Source: Ogataea parapolymorpha DL-1
Lineage: Eukaryota; Ascomycota; Pichiomycetes; Pichiales; Pichiaceae
Assembly (NCBI RefSeq): GCF_000187245.1
Contig: NC_027865.1
Location: 926,964-990,963, forward strand
Direction: 5' to 3'
DNA length: 64,000 nt
A program made the position numbers and the translations under genes. Position 1 is the first letter of the stretch. Every line of letters starts with the position of its first letter. Under the pieces are notes generated by a model. The model worked only from the letters and a program-made list of their open reading frames with translations, was not told the DNA's origin and made no database searches. Positions 27,515-38,558 of the stretch are shown one piece after another.

Positions 27515-29056
27515 ATGACAAACTCGATAAATAAAGTGGCTATCATTGGTGGAGGTGCTGGAGGACTTGTCACGTTGAACGAGTTTCTTCATACGTCGAA
27601 GTCAGGTAGATCCACAATCACCAAAGACGAAGAGCACCATGAGCTTCCGGACGAGCCTGCTTTCGAGGAGATTGTGGTTTTCGAACAAAACGATTCTATT
27701 GGTGGAGTCTGGAACTACACCAAAAAGGCTGACGAGGGCTTCCCCACAGATGTTGAGAACTACTATTCTCCTCTAGGGATTCGTCCACCAAGGGATCCTC
27801 CAACCGATCTGGAGAACACAGACAGCACAAAGCCGGTCGAAGTTGAAGCCAAGCAGACTCATAGATGGAATACGAGTGGCGTGTATGACGGGCTGTACAC
27901 AAACGTTCCAATCCCGGTCATGAGGTTCTCCTCAGGTCCACCGGTGAAAAGTGGTGTCGATTGCGATTTCCATCCGTTTGTGATGCACCATCATGTGTTG
28001 GATTATCTCAAAGATTTTGCCAGGATCAACGATCTAGAGAAGTACATCAGATTCAACTCGTCGATCGAGCAGATGTACAAGGATGAGGCTTCTGGCAAGT
28101 GGGTTTTGACTGTCGTCAACACTGAGAACGGCGTGGAAAGATGGTATCGAGAGACATTTGACGCGGTCGTCGTTGCTGTTGGGAAGTTCAATATTCCATA
28201 CTTCCCCAAGATCCCCGGACTTCCCGAATATTCCAGTAGAAACGGCAATGTCAGACATGCAAAGAGCTACAGAAATGCCAGAGACTATAAGGATAAGAAG
28301 GTGTTGATTGTTGGAAGCAACGTGAGTGCCGTTGACATGATGCAATACCTTGTGCCTGTGTGCAAGGAAATACACGTGAGCATGAACGTGTCAAGGATTG
28401 AGGACTTCAACCTCGAGAAGAGTCCTGCCAAAAATTGGATAGAAGAAGTGCTCAAGAATCCAGAATTTGGCATTAAGCTACACCCGAAAATACACCACTT
28501 TTCCCAGACTTATGTCAGGTTCCATGACGGAAAACAAGAGCATTTTGATGAGGTGATTCTGGCTACTGGATACCACACCTACTATCCGTTTTTGAATGTG
28601 CCTCAGAACGAGGGAAAAGAATACGCAAAGATACTTCCAAGCTCCGAGAAGGACAGAGAAGGACAGCTGAACATAGTGCGGAACCTATACCTATATACTT
28701 TTGCAGTTGGTGATCCTACATTATGCCATATAGGACTTCCAATGACGCCCCTGTTTTTCCTACTCTCTGAAGTCAGTGCAATAGCAATAGCAGGTGTTTG
28801 GACCAACGCTAAGAAACTTCCTCCGCCTGAGAAGCAACGGGAATGGATCGAACACTACGAGGAACTGAAGAGGAATGGTGCTTCTTTATTGATGCCGGAC
28901 TTTGCTCTGAATCTCTACAACGAAATCCACAGCTATAGTCCTAAAGATAGGTACAACTTTTTTGATACGAATGGCAGTGTCGACATAGCTGCCATTAAAA
29001 AGGCCTCTAGAGAATACTTCTACAAAGTTATATCTGGGAAACTCCAGCCAGTGTGA
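27515..29056 (+). CDS. Flavin-containing monooxygenase (FMO family)
   Basis: Encodes 513 aa. The FAD-binding glycine motif is VAIIGGGAGGL (8-18), followed by a flavin-linked FEQNDSIGGVWNY (about 68-80, the GGVW block of FMOs). The NADPH-binding motif is VLIVGSNVSAVDM (about 265-277), preceded by an FMO-identifying-like histidine segment HAKSYRN; the C-terminal ATGY motif is VILATGYHTYYPF. FMOs oxygenate soft nucleophiles such as thiols, sulfides and amines. Yeast Fmo1 acts on biological thiols, but this protein is longer and differs in the second nucleotide motif. The promoter with Cbf1- and Met31/32-type sites suggests a place in sulfur acquisition. Confidence 0.87.
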   Translation: MTNSINKVAIIGGGAGGLVTLNEFLHTSKSGRSTITKDEEHHELPDEPAFEEIVVFEQNDSIGGVWNYTKKADEGFPTDVENYYSPLGIRPPRDPPTDLENTDSTKPVEVEAKQTHRWNTSGVYDGLYTNVPIPVMRFSSGPPVKSGVDCDFHPFVMHHHVLDYLKDFARINDLEKYIRFNSSIEQMYKDEASGKWVLTVVNTENGVERWYRETFDAVVVAVGKFNIPYFPKIPGLPEYSSRNGNVRHAKSYRNARDYKDKKVLIVGSNVSAVDMMQYLVPVCKEIHVSMNVSRIEDFNLEKSPAKNWIEEVLKNPEFGIKLHPKIHHFSQTYVRFHDGKQEHFDEVILATGYHTYYPFLNVPQNEGKEYAKILPSSEKDREGQLNIVRNLYLYTFAVGDPTLCHIGLPMTPLFFLLSEVSAIAIAGVWTNAKKLPPPEKQREWIEHYEELKRNGASLLMPDFALNLYNEIHSYSPKDRYNFFDTNGSVDIAAIKKASREYFYKVISGKLQPV

Positions 29057-30719
29057 GATGCTATAAATAGGATAGAATAGAGACAATACTAGTATTAGAC
29101 AAAACTGCATGACTCTAAAAAATAGAGATTTCAATCTGTAAGGCCGTAAAGTGTCGATCGTGACTCAAATCGCATTTTATCAGTACCAGTCTGGGAAAAA
29201 ATATAGATAAGATATTTGCATATTTAAAAAATTCCAATCTAGCCGCACAAGTAGAATACACGATAATAAAAAATGGAAGAGGCAATAAGAGCTAATGGAG
29301 CCGCCAACTTTGAAGGAATGTTTACGGCATGATAATTAAGGCAATGGTAGACAAAATGGGTTTCTATGCTGCAACGATTGAGATTTCTACAGTTAGGTGG
29401 ACTAGACGCGAATGGAGTCTCATAATTCAGTAATCTTGAGGATCCTGATCGTGATTAGAAGAGATTGGGCAGTTTAAAGCTATTGAGTAGCCAAATGTAA
29501 TTCTGTCTATTACATTTTGACCGCTTCTCGTCAAATAAAGCTTTGCGAGAGCTGGGGTTGTCAATATAGGCCTTTTCCCAATAAATAGGAGCAGTCCAAT
29601 ATAGCAATCCTTTGTAAATCCCCAGAGATTTGAGTAGACCTACTATTAACCGCAAACCCCAGCTTGGTCAAGTTTCACATGAACTTGTTTGCATGTCCTG
29701 CTACATCGTGGTCCATAAAACCTTTGATCCAACTCAGAGCGACAATATTTTCCAGTGCGATATCTAATGGTATCTGGTAGATGTCGATTGTCTAATTGCA
29801 GTAAAAACTGATGACCAGTGGATAATATGTGCTTCGTTGAAATAAGAGACAAAGACGACATCAAATATGCTTATTTCGAGAAAAGAGTGCAATCTAACCT
29901 CTCAATTGGAGCACTAAATTCAGGCTGAATCGGAGAGAATATAAAAATGTGACTCAGCACATCGAAGGCTGCGATTTTAAAGCCCAGAATTGACTGAAGC
30001 TGCTGGATGCGGGATATGGGAGCCATTAAAAGAGTACCTTCAGAAGCCATTGATTTGCAAGAGAAGTACTTCGCAAACTGCTTTCGTGATATATTTATAC
30101 TGATGTGGTTGCAAATTGCAAATTCAATTATTTTGAAGGCGTGTATTCATAGAGTGCAGTTGCTTTGGATCTTGCTCTTTTCAATATCAAGATCTGACTA
30201 AATGTCTCTGGGTGGTACAGCTTTGGGCCTCAGCTGCAGGAGAGATCAGTCAAATCATTTGAAATGTAATTTCGCTTTCTCGAGGTAGTATTACATAGAA
30301 CAAGTACGCAGCATATAGACTTGCTGAAGACAGGATGCTGGATTGAAAGTACCGTTGACTGCCTCTTCCTCTTTCCATTATTTCGAGATCGCTTATGTAT
30401 GGTCTGCATTCAAAGCGATGACTTCCAAAACTTTGGAGAATATTGTGCGAAGAAACCTCCGGAGAGGCCCACTTTTGGCATTTCTACATGACTTCAAGTG
30501 TTTGATACTTTCAGAACTCTAGTCTTGTAATTGTCATAAGAGAGAAAAGTCAGACTAAAACATAGACCAAAAATCGTATCAAGAGCTAATTATCCCTGCT
30601 GCGTTGCAAATTTAGAATCTTTCCAAAGTGTGGGGAAAACACAACATTTTTATTGTTGTGCTGGAGCGCTTTGAGATATATCGCAAGTAATTTATTTTAA
30701 CCCCATTATCTCCTCAAGT
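29057..30719. other. 1.66-kb gene-poor, AT-rich spacer
   Basis: No convincing gene. The open frames present (the longest about 70 codons, both strands) match no family I know and lack sustained coding character. No tRNA, repeat array or transposon end is visible. It holds the FMO 3' region and the beta-glucosidase promoter, and may include decayed gene remnants too far gone to identify. Confidence 0.5.
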
Positions 30720-33230
30720 ATGAGCACATTTGACGTGGATGACATATTGAGCCAATTACATGTGAAAGAAAAGGTCCAGCTACTTTCATTGAAAGATTTC
30801 TGGCACACAGCAAACATCGATCGGCTGAACATCCCCTCTGTCAGACTCAGCGATGGTCCTAACGGTGTGAGAGGAACCAAGTTTTTCAGATCCGTGCCCT
30901 CCGCTTGCTTCAGTTCTGGCACTGCCCTGGCAGCGACCTTTAACATGCCACTTCTGGAGCAATTAGGCAAATTAATGGCCGAAGAAGCTCGTCACAAGGG
31001 TGCCCATGTTATTCTGGGACCAACTTGTAATATTGCTAGGGGACCTTTGGGGGGTCGGGGTTTTGAATCCTTCAGCGAAGATCCATATCTTTCCGGAATT
31101 GCTGCAGCAGCAATTATCAAAGGTATTGAATCACAGGGCATTGGAGCTACTCTCAAACATTTCGTTTGTAACGATCTTGAGGACGAGAGAAACTCAATTG
31201 ACGTGATACTTTCGGATCGAGCATTGAGAGAGATTTATTTGCTACCGTTCCAGATTGCAATTAAGGAAGCCAATCCCAAATGTGTTATGAGCTCATACAA
31301 CAAGGTGATGGGAGAGCATGTTTCGCAGTCAAAAAAGCTTCTTACCGACATCCTTCGAAAAGAATGGGGATGGGATGGTCTTACCATGTCTGACTGGTTT
31401 GGAGTCTACTCCATCAAAAGCTCCTTGGACGCTGGACTAGATCTTGAGTGTCCCGGGTATCCTCTCATGCGTAAACACGACGCTTTAATACATGCGATAT
31501 CTTCAAGAGAAATCAACATGGACGTGATTGATATTCGTGTTAGAAATATTTTGAAGCTTGTTCAACATGCCTTGAAGTCCAGCATACCGCAAAATGCTCC
31601 TGAAGATTCTGAGAACAACACTCCTGAGACCTCTGCTTTGTTGAGAAAAGCAGCTTCCGAAGCTATCGTCTTGCTAAAAAATGAAAGTTCGATCCTGCCA
31701 CTCAAGCCTTCGGATGAAATTGCTGTTATTGGACCAAATGCAAGAATCCCACGAATGTATGGAGGAGGGTCAGCCTCGGTCAATTGTTATTATGGGATTT
31801 CTGTTTATGATGGAATCTCGAATAAAATTGGCTCGCAGCCGCCATACTCTATGGGATGTGACATTGCTCGCAATATGTTTGATTTGGGTAAATTGGCTTC
31901 ATACAAGGGAGAACCAGGAGTGCGGATCAAGGTATACAAGGAAGCTCCTGGTACACCTGACCGGAGCCTTATTGAAGAGTTCAGATATGACTCCTTGCAA
32001 CTACTGCTGTTCGACTACAATCACGAAAAGCTTGACTCTTCACTATTTTATTTTGACATTGAAGGAGAATTCACTTCTGATAAGGATATGAGTTACGATA
32101 TACATTTATCCTGTTTGGGAACAGCATTGCTTTACATCAATGGGGAGTTATTTATTGATGATAAAACCAATCAAAAGATGGGCTTTGCTGCCATTGGTGC
32201 TAGCTCACTAGGTGACACCAAGACAATCCACATGAAAAAGGATGAAAGAATTGAATTCAAAATTGAGTTTGGGTCCGCTCCAACTTTCACCTTGGAGACG
32301 CTGGATTTAGTAGCCTCAAACGGAGGTGGATCACTTACGGTCGCTATCGGGGAAAAAATTACAGATCAAAACAGAATCAATGACGCTGTGGAGCTTGCAA
32401 AGACAGCGGACAAAGTGATTCTTTGTGTTGGGACTTCCAGTGATTGGGAAAGTGAGGGTTTCGACCGACCACATATGGACTTGCCCAAATCTCAAGGCAT
32501 CCTTATCGAGGAGATTCTGAAGGTTAACAAAAATATCATTCTGGTAAACTTATCAGGTACCCCAGTCACTCTCCCATGGATAGATGAAATTCCAGCTGTT
32601 GTTCATGGCTGGTTCAATGGTATGGAGTCCGGAAATGCTATGGCGGATGTTCTCTATGGGGACGTAAATGCATCTGGTAAACTATCTCTTTCTTGGCCAA
32701 AACGATGCGAAGACAACCCATCATTCTTGAATTTCAAATCTGACAAGGGAAAAGTGGTTTATGGCGAGGATGTCTTTGTTGGGTACCGCTATTACGAAAA
32801 AGTTTGCCGCGAGCCTCTTTTTGCATTTGGTTACGGATTATCCTACACAGCTTTCAATTTTGATGGCCTGGATGTAAAGGTAGCAGCGGACAACTTGGTT
32901 TGCACCTTGAATATCAAAAATATTGGCAAATTGAGGGGGGCTGAAGTTGTACAGTTGTACGTGATTCCCCCTTTGACCACCACTACTGTCTCTCGCCCAC
33001 TGAAGGAGTTTAAAGGCTGTCAAAAGGTGTTCTTGGAACCTGGCCAAAAGATCACAACTACCATTTCCGTCCCAATCAAGTACGCCTGCTCTTATTTTGA
33101 TGTAGAGAGACAAAAATGGTCGATTGAAAGCGGAGAATATGGCGTGTTTATTGGAAACTCCTCTGATGCTATGGATGCCCTCATTGGAAAGTTTGTTATT
33201 CAGAAGCCTCTGCTCTGGAGTGGTCTTTAG
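30720..33230 (+). CDS. Glycoside hydrolase family 3 beta-glucosidase with PA14 insert
   Basis: Encodes 836 aa. Order: GH3 N-terminal barrel (about 1-300) with SVRLSDGPNGVRG, LKHFVCNDLEDER and the nucleophile Asp225 in LTMSDWFG; a GH3 C-terminal sandwich starting near 320 (EAIVLLKNE, VIGPNA); an inserted PA14 domain (about 390-530); and a fibronectin-III-like tail (about 690-830). This matches the Kluyveromyces-type intracellular beta-glucosidase. No signal peptide is present, so an imported glycoside or disaccharide is the likely substrate. No TGTGGC-type site lies near the start, unlike the flanking sulfur-type genes. Confidence 0.92.
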   Translation: MSTFDVDDILSQLHVKEKVQLLSLKDFWHTANIDRLNIPSVRLSDGPNGVRGTKFFRSVPSACFSSGTALAATFNMPLLEQLGKLMAEEARHKGAHVILGPTCNIARGPLGGRGFESFSEDPYLSGIAAAAIIKGIESQGIGATLKHFVCNDLEDERNSIDVILSDRALREIYLLPFQIAIKEANPKCVMSSYNKVMGEHVSQSKKLLTDILRKEWGWDGLTMSDWFGVYSIKSSLDAGLDLECPGYPLMRKHDALIHAISSREINMDVIDIRVRNILKLVQHALKSSIPQNAPEDSENNTPETSALLRKAASEAIVLLKNESSILPLKPSDEIAVIGPNARIPRMYGGGSASVNCYYGISVYDGISNKIGSQPPYSMGCDIARNMFDLGKLASYKGEPGVRIKVYKEAPGTPDRSLIEEFRYDSLQLLLFDYNHEKLDSSLFYFDIEGEFTSDKDMSYDIHLSCLGTALLYINGELFIDDKTNQKMGFAAIGASSLGDTKTIHMKKDERIEFKIEFGSAPTFTLETLDLVASNGGGSLTVAIGEKITDQNRINDAVELAKTADKVILCVGTSSDWESEGFDRPHMDLPKSQGILIEEILKVNKNIILVNLSGTPVTLPWIDEIPAVVHGWFNGMESGNAMADVLYGDVNASGKLSLSWPKRCEDNPSFLNFKSDKGKVVYGEDVFVGYRYYEKVCREPLFAFGYGLSYTAFNFDGLDVKVAADNLVCTLNIKNIGKLRGAEVVQLYVIPPLTTTTVSRPLKEFKGCQKVFLEPGQKITTTISVPIKYACSYFDVERQKWSIESGEYGVFIGNSSDAMDALIGKFVIQKPLLWSGL

Positions 33231-34524
33231 GATAAACACATAAAAGACATGATTCGTGTGCTTTTATTTTCGCGTAGATTATAGCTATCCAATTAAGGCT
33301 CTGCTACCGTCCATCTAATTTTGATACAAGGACAATTTTAATGGTGTAGCTTTGTATTTACGGGCTTAAATTGTGTACTAACGACCCCAGAAAAAGATTA
33401 GCTGACTGATAATCATGCACTGATTCAAGAATGGTTTAATCATTGCATTGGTATGCTACTCAATAATCTGCCGAAATGAACACCAGGTAACATGCAGCGT
33501 AGCCGTCGGAAGCACTTATAAGTCTATTGATGCTTTTATTCATATTACTGTACAGGCATAGGTGCTGTCTCTAGAGCCTCTTATAGACTATGGCCAAGAA
33601 CTTAAAAGGTCGTATGAATAAGACTGGAATAATTTTCCGATAGGTTGCAAATGGCGGTGACCGAGCAAAACATTAGTTGCTCAGACGCTTCTCTTGAATA
33701 GTCTTTGTTGTAGCCAATCGTAGGTTTTTGTCCCATAAACTGATATGCCCTTTTCATATTTGCATCCCCATGGAAGGTAAGACCGGTGTCCATGGCTTGC
33801 GTTCATGATGAAAATTTCAGCGATGTCGTTGTCTATTTTCGGACAAGATACTCCGCAGAGCCAGATTTGCAAGAATCTCATCAGCCGTCAGTGAAGTAAG
33901 AACAGGCCAACGGCAAAGAAGTCTCCACGGAGCCTGCAGCTTTTGCCATGCTAAAGTGTCAAAGAAACCTACAAAGACCTCCTCATTAAGCCAGCTCTTT
34001 TTTGAACCCTGCAATAATGTAGCTGTCAGAAAATGTCGTTTCTTTTTTTATTGTCTAATTTTTGGACCCGCAACCAGTTTCTGATAAACAGATGCTATGA
34101 CACTCAAATCACACTTTTCCCTATTACTCGCGAAAAGCGATGACTCGTGATAGAGGCTGAAGGGTACCCCAAAAGTACCAACTTTATGCGACAAACCTGC
34201 CTGTGACAAACAGCGACTCGGAGTAAATGGTGCATGTTCACATTGTAGAATCAATTGTCAAAGAATAACCTGTTATCTCTGACAATCTCGGAAACAGCAG
34301 TCGGCACAAGCTGAAGATTTGGTTGGCTGGACAGCAGCAGTGGCATTACAGAGGAGATAAGCCTTGAGTGAAATGAGGAAGAGATTTGAGAATGCCGAAC
34401 GACCAAAAAGTCGTTCTATTGTTGAATATGCAAAATTTCACCTTTCCCTTCCTAAAAAGTAAGTCAAACGGCATCCGTCAAAAAATCTTCAGATAAGTAA
34501 AAAAAAAGTCCTCCAGCATTCTTC
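33231..34524. other. 1.3-kb spacer with GATAAG sites before the permease
   Basis: No gene can be supported. Two overlapping minus-strand frames (33817-34014 and 33681-33881) look mildly protein-like and could be one decayed gene broken by a frameshift, but I cannot name a family. GATAAG occurs at 34356-34361 and 34492-34497, 164 and 28 bp before the permease ATG; it is the binding core of nitrogen-regulated GATA factors. Confidence 0.45.
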
Positions 34525-36237
34525 ATGGATCGTCTAAGAAGGCTGGAGCAGTTGATCTCTATCAGAGACGACTCAGAAAATGACCCGGATCAGTTACGTT
34601 CTAACCATGATTTGAACCCGACTCCGCCAAAGGAGAGAACTTGGGAGATGTACAACTACTTCATTGTCTGGTTTCAAAATTCTCTCACAGTTACAGCATG
34701 GAACACAGGCCCCTCCTTGGTGTTGTCGACAGGACTTGACTACCGCCAGGTCATTTATGCTTCTCTTATTGCCAGCTTCTGGGCTGCTCTGATGGTGACA
34801 GCCAGTGCTTGGCCCGGTGCGTCCTACCACATTGGATACCCTGTTCTGGCCAGAAGTGTGTTTGGTCCTAGACTTGCAAAGTTCTTTGTTTTGGCCCGTA
34901 TGTTTGTGGCTGCTATGTGGTTCAGTGTCAATACTTATAACGGCGCAATGTGCTTTGTTGTCTGCTTCCGCTGTGTTTTCGGCCATCGCTTTGTGAATCT
35001 CCATAACGGCCTACCTGCCAGCGCTGACATCACCACTGCCCAGATGGTTGTCTTCTTGGTCTTTTGGCTGGGACAATTTTCTCTTATGTTTTTACATCCA
35101 CGTCAAATCAGATGGTTTTTCACGGTGAAGGGATTTTTGAGTCCCATCGCGTGCTTTGGAATTTTTATCTTCTGCATGGTGAAGGCAGGCGGAGCTGGAA
35201 ACTTTGAGATCGAAAAAGGAACTTTCAACACTTCAACCGGAAACAAGTGGATGTATGTCTTCAATTCTGTTGCTGGTGCGCTTTCTCCTATGATTGTGAA
35301 TCAGCCAGATGTTGCTCGTTACGCTAAAAGAAAATCTCATGTGTTAATTCCTCAGGCTGTTGGTGTGATCCTCACCACCATGCTCGTTCTGATTTTGGGT
35401 ATGGCTTGCAACTCTGCATTGAAAAAAGTTTATGGCGAGTCTTACTGGAGTATTTGGGATATGTTTAACGCAATTCTGGATCACGAGTGGTCCGCAAAAA
35501 CCCGTACTGCCATCTTCCTGTGCGCTTTGGTATTCTCGCTCTCTGCTGCTGGTACTAACGTGTTTGCCAACTCCATTCCGTTTGCTGCAGATATTGCCTT
35601 TTTGGTTCCTAGATATTTCTCTATTGTCCGGGGGCAAATCTTCATTGGTTTGCTGACATGGGCTCTGGTTCCATGGAAAACAGTCAATTCTGCTGAAACG
35701 CTCTTGAACTTCCTGAGTTCCTATTCCATCTTCATGGGTCCGCTTCTGGGATGCATTCTCGCGGACTTTTTTGTGCTCAGAAAGGGCAACTTGCACGTTC
35801 CGTCTCTTTATTCGGCCAAGCCAGGATCACTGTACTGGAAATGGCACGGTTGCAACATGTGGGGATTATTCGCATGGATCATTTCTCCGGTGATTGCCCT
35901 CCCTGGGTTTGTCCGACTTTATCACCCAAACATTTTAAATGAGACGGTGAGTGATATCTTCAACTGTGGTTGGCTGTACACGTTCCTCATCGGGTTCACA
36001 ACATACATCATTCTTGGCCTCATTTTCAAGCCAAAAATATATCCAGACAACCATGCTGATACGCCAACCACCTTTGAATATATGGTGCCGTATAACGGAT
36101 TCTTTGAGGACGACGCTCCTATAAATGGAGTTGGCAATCCAGCGGTCACACCTCCGGAAGCCAGCGATGTGGAAAGCGGCAGGGTGGAGGAAATCAAGGA
36201 CGACCAGATCCTTCTGCGCGAAAAAACCATCGACTAG
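34525..36237 (+). CDS. NCS1-family nucleobase/allantoin permease (Fur4/Fui1/Dal4-like)
   Basis: Encodes 570 aa with about 12 membrane segments. Family marks include the first helix region FIVWFQNSLTVTAWNTGPS, the conserved GASYHIGYPVLARSVFG (about 98-114), VNQPDVARYAK (about 259-269) and FMGPLLGCILADFFVLRKG (about 401-419). NCS1 members import uracil, uridine, cytosine, allantoin or thiamine. Substrate cannot be fixed from sequence. GATAAG sites in the promoter and an M20 ureido-amidase 2 kb downstream make a pyrimidine- or purine-breakdown compound the best guess. There is no TGTGGC-type element here. Confidence 0.88.
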   Translation: MDRLRRLEQLISIRDDSENDPDQLRSNHDLNPTPPKERTWEMYNYFIVWFQNSLTVTAWNTGPSLVLSTGLDYRQVIYASLIASFWAALMVTASAWPGASYHIGYPVLARSVFGPRLAKFFVLARMFVAAMWFSVNTYNGAMCFVVCFRCVFGHRFVNLHNGLPASADITTAQMVVFLVFWLGQFSLMFLHPRQIRWFFTVKGFLSPIACFGIFIFCMVKAGGAGNFEIEKGTFNTSTGNKWMYVFNSVAGALSPMIVNQPDVARYAKRKSHVLIPQAVGVILTTMLVLILGMACNSALKKVYGESYWSIWDMFNAILDHEWSAKTRTAIFLCALVFSLSAAGTNVFANSIPFAADIAFLVPRYFSIVRGQIFIGLLTWALVPWKTVNSAETLLNFLSSYSIFMGPLLGCILADFFVLRKGNLHVPSLYSAKPGSLYWKWHGCNMWGLFAWIISPVIALPGFVRLYHPNILNETVSDIFNCGWLYTFLIGFTTYIILGLIFKPKIYPDNHADTPTTFEYMVPYNGFFEDDAPINGVGNPAVTPPEASDVESGRVEEIKDDQILLREKTID

Positions 36238-36444
36238 AATGCCTAATGATACTCGTTTTACTCTAATGTAGACCTTCTGACATGATCCAGTGTACGAGAC
36301 CTTTTATTTCGCTTTGACTCGGTACGTGCTGTGCACTTCTTTTTCCGTGGTTTCCGTGCTACTTTTTATTTAATATTAAACCGTAAATTTTGTTTTAGGT
36401 AATCAAATGTACTATTGTTTATCTTGAATAAAATTCCCCAGTCA

Positions 36445-37494
36445 ATGAGAGAAACTTATAGAGATATCATTGAGGTTGATAAAAAACGCCAGCTAGTGGA
36501 TCTGGACTACGCGAAAGCAGTGTGTGCCAAACCGGGTTTTTACCTATTTGATGAAAGGTTTCGTTCGGTTTTGGGCTTATCTCCTGAATTGACCTGCCTC
36601 GAGACGCGGGATTTTCGATTTGCTCACGAAGCTGGAGTTTACCACAAGGAGACAAACTCAATATATTTCACATCAAATTACAGCTCTGGTAGTCCCATCA
36701 AACTTTACAGGGTCCATTGTGAATCCCACGAGGTTGAGGAACTTGATTATCCTGAAGTGATTCAAGCAAATGGCGCTTGTCAGCACAAAGGCAACATTCT
36801 CTATTGTGCTCAGGGTGACTTGACACATCCCTCATCACTGATTGAGGTCAATCCTGTCACAGGTGACACTAAAACACTCATCAATAATTTCTTTGGGAGG
36901 GAATTCTCTTCGATAAATGACGTTGTGGTGCATCATGGAACCGGTGATATATGGTTTACGGATCCGACCTACGGATTCGAGCAAGGATTCAGAAAGGAAG
37001 CTATGCTCCCAAATCAAGTGTACAGATTCAATCCTGAGACCGGTGAACTTTGCGTGGTCGCAGACCAGTTTGATATGTGCAACGGACTCTGTTTCAATCA
37101 TGATTATACAAAAATGTATGTTACCGACACTGGAGCCCTGAAGATGAGCAAAACAGCTGGATCTTTTGTTCATAATCCCAAAAGCCCAAGCGTAATTTAC
37201 GAATATGACGTTGTTGATAAAAAACGCCTATTCAACAAGCGTGTCTTTGCGTTCTGTGATGATGGAATTCCAGACGGCATTAAATGCGACATCCATGGAA
37301 ACGTGTACTCAGGTTGTGGGCATGGCATTCATGTTTGGAATCCTGATGGGATTCTCATAGGGAAAATCATTACTGGAGAGGTCTGTGCTAACTTCTGTTT
37401 TTCTGCAAGCGGGATGTGGATATTTTCAGAGTTCCACTTGTTTTTCTGCAGCTTGGGTACCAAAGGGGCCTTAGTGAATGTGGAGTGCTATTGA
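36445..37494 (+). CDS. SMP-30/gluconolactonase-like beta-propeller lactonase
   Basis: Encodes about 349 aa from the ATG at 36445; the frame extends 10 codons upstream to a TTG. The family hydrolyses sugar or other lactones with a divalent metal at the centre of a six-bladed propeller. The four usual metal ligands can be placed: Glu in RFAHEAGV, Asn in SSINDVVV, Asn in DMCNGLCF and Asp in GIPDGIKCD. DIWFTDPTYGFEQGF is a typical fungal gluconolactonase blade. No signal peptide is seen, suggesting a cytosolic enzyme. Substrate is unknown; the neighbours are a permease and an amidase. Confidence 0.82.
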   Translation: MRETYRDIIEVDKKRQLVDLDYAKAVCAKPGFYLFDERFRSVLGLSPELTCLETRDFRFAHEAGVYHKETNSIYFTSNYSSGSPIKLYRVHCESHEVEELDYPEVIQANGACQHKGNILYCAQGDLTHPSSLIEVNPVTGDTKTLINNFFGREFSSINDVVVHHGTGDIWFTDPTYGFEQGFRKEAMLPNQVYRFNPETGELCVVADQFDMCNGLCFNHDYTKMYVTDTGALKMSKTAGSFVHNPKSPSVIYEYDVVDKKRLFNKRVFAFCDDGIPDGIKCDIHGNVYSGCGHGIHVWNPDGILIGKIITGEVCANFCFSASGMWIFSEFHLFFCSLGTKGALVNVECY

Positions 37495-38558
37495 ATGCAG
37501 ATATTTATTTATGTCCTCACTAAGCTTGACAAAGACTACACTGTGCTCACAATCTGATTATGACCTCCACCTGGCAAGTGCTGATCTGGAAATTTAGTTC
37601 AACACTGTTTGCACCTCTCCTTAGCCCTTTTAGCTATGCATGTAATCGCCATGCAGAGATCAAGGGATCGATATCGCTAAGCTCGATGCATGTACAATAA
37701 AGACAACATAATCAGTCACGGTGGCCACATTAGATGTTACGAAAAACTAACTAGCTCTTTTAATCCGTCTATAGTCCAAGTTTGTAATTGCTTAATTAGA
37801 AAATGACCATTACTAAACTTATAAAGTCAGTTAATGCTGGAACTTGATCGCACGATGAGTCTGACAACATTATCTTCCAAGGGCTGCTCACTGATCAACT
37901 CATTCTCAATCAGCAGAGATACAAATCATGATAAGATTATCGTATATTCCCAAACAATGTCGACGGCAGCATCAAGATGACAAAGTTAGACTGAATTTTT
38001 GGGAGAGGCGTATTAAGAAAAAAGTCTCTCTACAATCACTATTGCATTGCAGATATCACAATGACGAAGAAATCCTTCCATCAGTTTTTGTACCATCAAT
38101 GGCAAGAATAGAATGAACTCAATGGGGCTCTGAAATTATCACCCGTCAACATTTTTGAGGAAACTGTTTTTCTCTGGCTACCACAACGAAAAGAAGCGCT
38201 GGAGATATGCCAAAGACCCAACTGATAGCCTGACAGTGCCGCCAGCGGGCAGATATTTACAGTTTTGAAGCAAGATACTAAGACAGCTACAACCTCGTGA
38301 GTCATGCTCATTGCTCAAAAATGCCAGTAATGATGATGGTCGAGCGGACATTTGAGGCGTAATTACAGATGTTGTAGCAAGTAACTTTTCATAGATTGCA
38401 TGCTAGAAGGCCCTAAGAACTCTTCATTCCAGCTTGATGCCTGCTCTTTTGGGTTATTAAGCTTCTACAGAAGACTTGGGAAAAGAGCCTGTTCATAGAA
38501 ACTTTTCGCATATGCTGATCCATTAAAGGTTGATGTCTCGAAAAAAAATATCAAAGCA
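37495..38558. other. 1.06-kb spacer without a supported gene
   Basis: This is a convergent 3' spacer between the lactonase-like and amidase genes, unusually long for a place needing no promoter. Only short, non-family open frames are present. GGTGGCCACA near 37719 resembles the TGTGGC-type element but has no gene close by, and may mark a lost gene. Confidence 0.45.

Noticed and set aside
29057..30719. tRNA, transposon or repeat in the large spacer
   Set aside because: I looked for T-loop GTTCRA patterns, terminal repeats and arrays and saw none.
33681..34014. Possible frameshifted gene on the minus strand
   Set aside because: Two frames look mildly protein-like, but no motif can be tied to a family, so I do not call a pseudogene.
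36385..36445. Possible 3' splice site (TTTTAG) before the lactonase-like gene
   Set aside because: No paired 5' site with a sensible upstream exon is visible, and the ATG at 36445 gives a complete propeller.
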